Assembly (NCBI GenBank): GCA_016748015.1
Contig: JAAOMT010000648.1
Coordinates: 234,659-298,658, forward strand
From: Geosiphon pyriformis
Lineage: Eukaryota > Glomeromycota > Glomeromycetes > Archaeosporales > Geosiphonaceae
Reading direction: 5' to 3'
DNA length: 64,000 nucleotides
Shown: positions 63,022 through 64,000 of the stretch, piece after piece
Position numbering within the stretch: the stretch's first letter is position 1
Layout: every line of letters begins with the position of its first letter
Translations under genes and position numbers: made by a program
The notes under the pieces: generated by a model
Seen by the model: the letters and a program-made list of their open reading frames with translations, nothing else
Told to the model about the DNA's origin: nothing
The model's database searches: none

Positions 63022-64000
63022 ATGAAGTGTTTAAATATTAATAATTTGCTAAATTTCCAAAAAAAGCCAAGAGTTTCAATAACAGAAACGTTTCATGCAC
63101 TGACCTTAGTTTCTTTCATATTATTTACGTTTTCTTTGAGTTACCTTGTCACTTTCGCATATTCTTCACCTCTTTTAACAAATAACAACTATGATAATCA
63201 AAGACGACAAATAATGAACCTAAATTTTGATTCTGAATTTCAAGATCCACTTTTAGCTTCTTCAAGCGAAACAGAATTCAATGAAAATTCTCAACAGTTG
63301 GAAACAATAGATTCTTTAACTTCTCAGTCTGAATTATCGAATAATCAAATTAAGCCTCAGGAGTTTAGTTCGAATCTTTTAGGAACTGAACAGGGAGAGT
63401 CGATAGATATGCAAGTACCTGATTTATTCGCAACAGCTGATATAAATAATAACCCTGCAAGTGGCTTACGTGAGTTATGCTGTAATGTTTTTATAATTTA
63501 AAGTTAATTCTCTTGACCATTAATACCTTTCAACTTTCAATTGAAAGAAACATCAATCGATCAAGATGTGTTCGATAACGGAGGGTCTAATCCAACAAAA
63601 GTTTCTTTCGAATTCGGAAAATGGACTGAAGAGCACGTGAAAGATGTTAATTTCGTTTCAGGGAGCGATGCGGTTGAAGACAATTTAGCGTTATATGCTC
63701 GAATGGCAAATACGGCTTATTGTTTCAAAGAAAAAGTCTCTGCAAGATATTTTGGTAGGTCATGACTTTTCTTTACCATTTAGTTTTTGACATTTTTTTT
63801 TAACGCAGAAAATGGAATCAACTATTTCCATTAGATTTTGTTTTTTCTCAAGTTTGGACTAAATTTCCCCTATCTTCTTTCGTCCTTAGTCAATGAAAAT
63901 TTTAACTTTCGGTCTCTCGTAACAGTTTTTAGCGGGCTCGAATCTGACTTGCATGAATACCAGAGTACAACCAAAATTGATATAACTACATATCCCGAGA
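63022..64000 (+). CDS. class 3 lipase-fold protein L17, cut by the window end
   Basis: Exons 63022-63469, 63548-63754 and 63890 to beyond the window end. The frame is open at the edge. N terminus with a hydrophobic segment (LVSFILFTFSLSYLVTFAY, about 29-47), then an acidic, Gln/Asn/Ser-rich linker. Entry motif LYARMANTAYC. The last visible exon starts as exon 2 of the relatives (FRSLVTVFSGLES, corresponding to the core strand and oxyanion region). Unlike the other copies, its linker is interrupted by an extra 78-base intron (63470-63547), with donor GTGAGT and phase 1. The elbow and the triad lie outside the window, so activity cannot be judged. Confidence 0.87.

Noticed and set aside
7401-63754. 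Lipase copies as pseudogenes broken by stops
   Set aside because: The apparent breaks coincide with GT..AG introns at the same positions and phases in every copy. After splicing all frames are open from ATG to stop.
1-64000. tRNA or rRNA genes
   Set aside because: No cloverleaf-like sequence with A and B box motifs or rRNA-like region was recognised by eye; a covariance-model scan would be decisive.

Overview
This window is nuclear DNA of an intron-rich, strongly AT-rich eukaryote, most likely an early-diverging fungus. I infer this from the short (about 60-110 base) GT..AG introns, the fungal-type P5B ATPase and the Rhizomucor-type class 3 lipase fold. An Entomophthoromycotina- or Glomeromycotina-like genome would fit, but I cannot fix the lineage from sequence alone. 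No rRNA, tRNA or CRISPR array was recognised.

Layout. (1) 1-1267 is gene-poor. (2) 1268-6992 (+) is a complete P5B ATPase (Ypk9/ATP13A2 type) in 24 exons. (3) From 7401 to the right edge the window is dominated by a cluster of 17 related genes, called L1 to L17 here: 16 complete and the last cut by the window end. All are class 3 lipase-fold proteins with an N-terminal hydrophobic segment and a variable linker (L3 lacks both). (4) Three unrelated genes interrupt the cluster: a FetB/UPF0014-like membrane protein (16394-18073), a small HD-domain protein (31583-32544) and an amidase-signature enzyme (33525-35983). A decayed Tc1/mariner transposon lies between the last two.

Lipase cluster. The complete copies share one exon plan. 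Exon 1 holds the anchor, linker and the xYC motif and ends in phase 1. Exon 2 runs from the central beta strand to the nucleophile elbow and ends in phase 1 directly after it. Exon 3 runs from YAVLA through TFGQPRIGN and the catalytic-Asp region and ends in phase 0. Exon 4 is a short Cys- and His-containing tail. I re-derived the splice junctions of every copy and all reading frames close, so these look like maintained genes rather than pseudogenes.

Main observation. In 14 of the 16 complete copies the catalytic serine of the GHSxGG elbow is replaced, by Gly in 13 and Ala in one. The catalytic Asp (ND.VP region) and His (HNGPYF region) are kept in all but one of those 14. Only L8 (GHSLGG) and L14 (GWSLGG) keep the serine. 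The cluster therefore looks like a family of membrane-anchored or secreted pseudo-lipases expanded beside one or two potentially active members. What such proteins do (lipid binding, decoys, regulation of active lipases, host interaction) cannot be read from the sequence.
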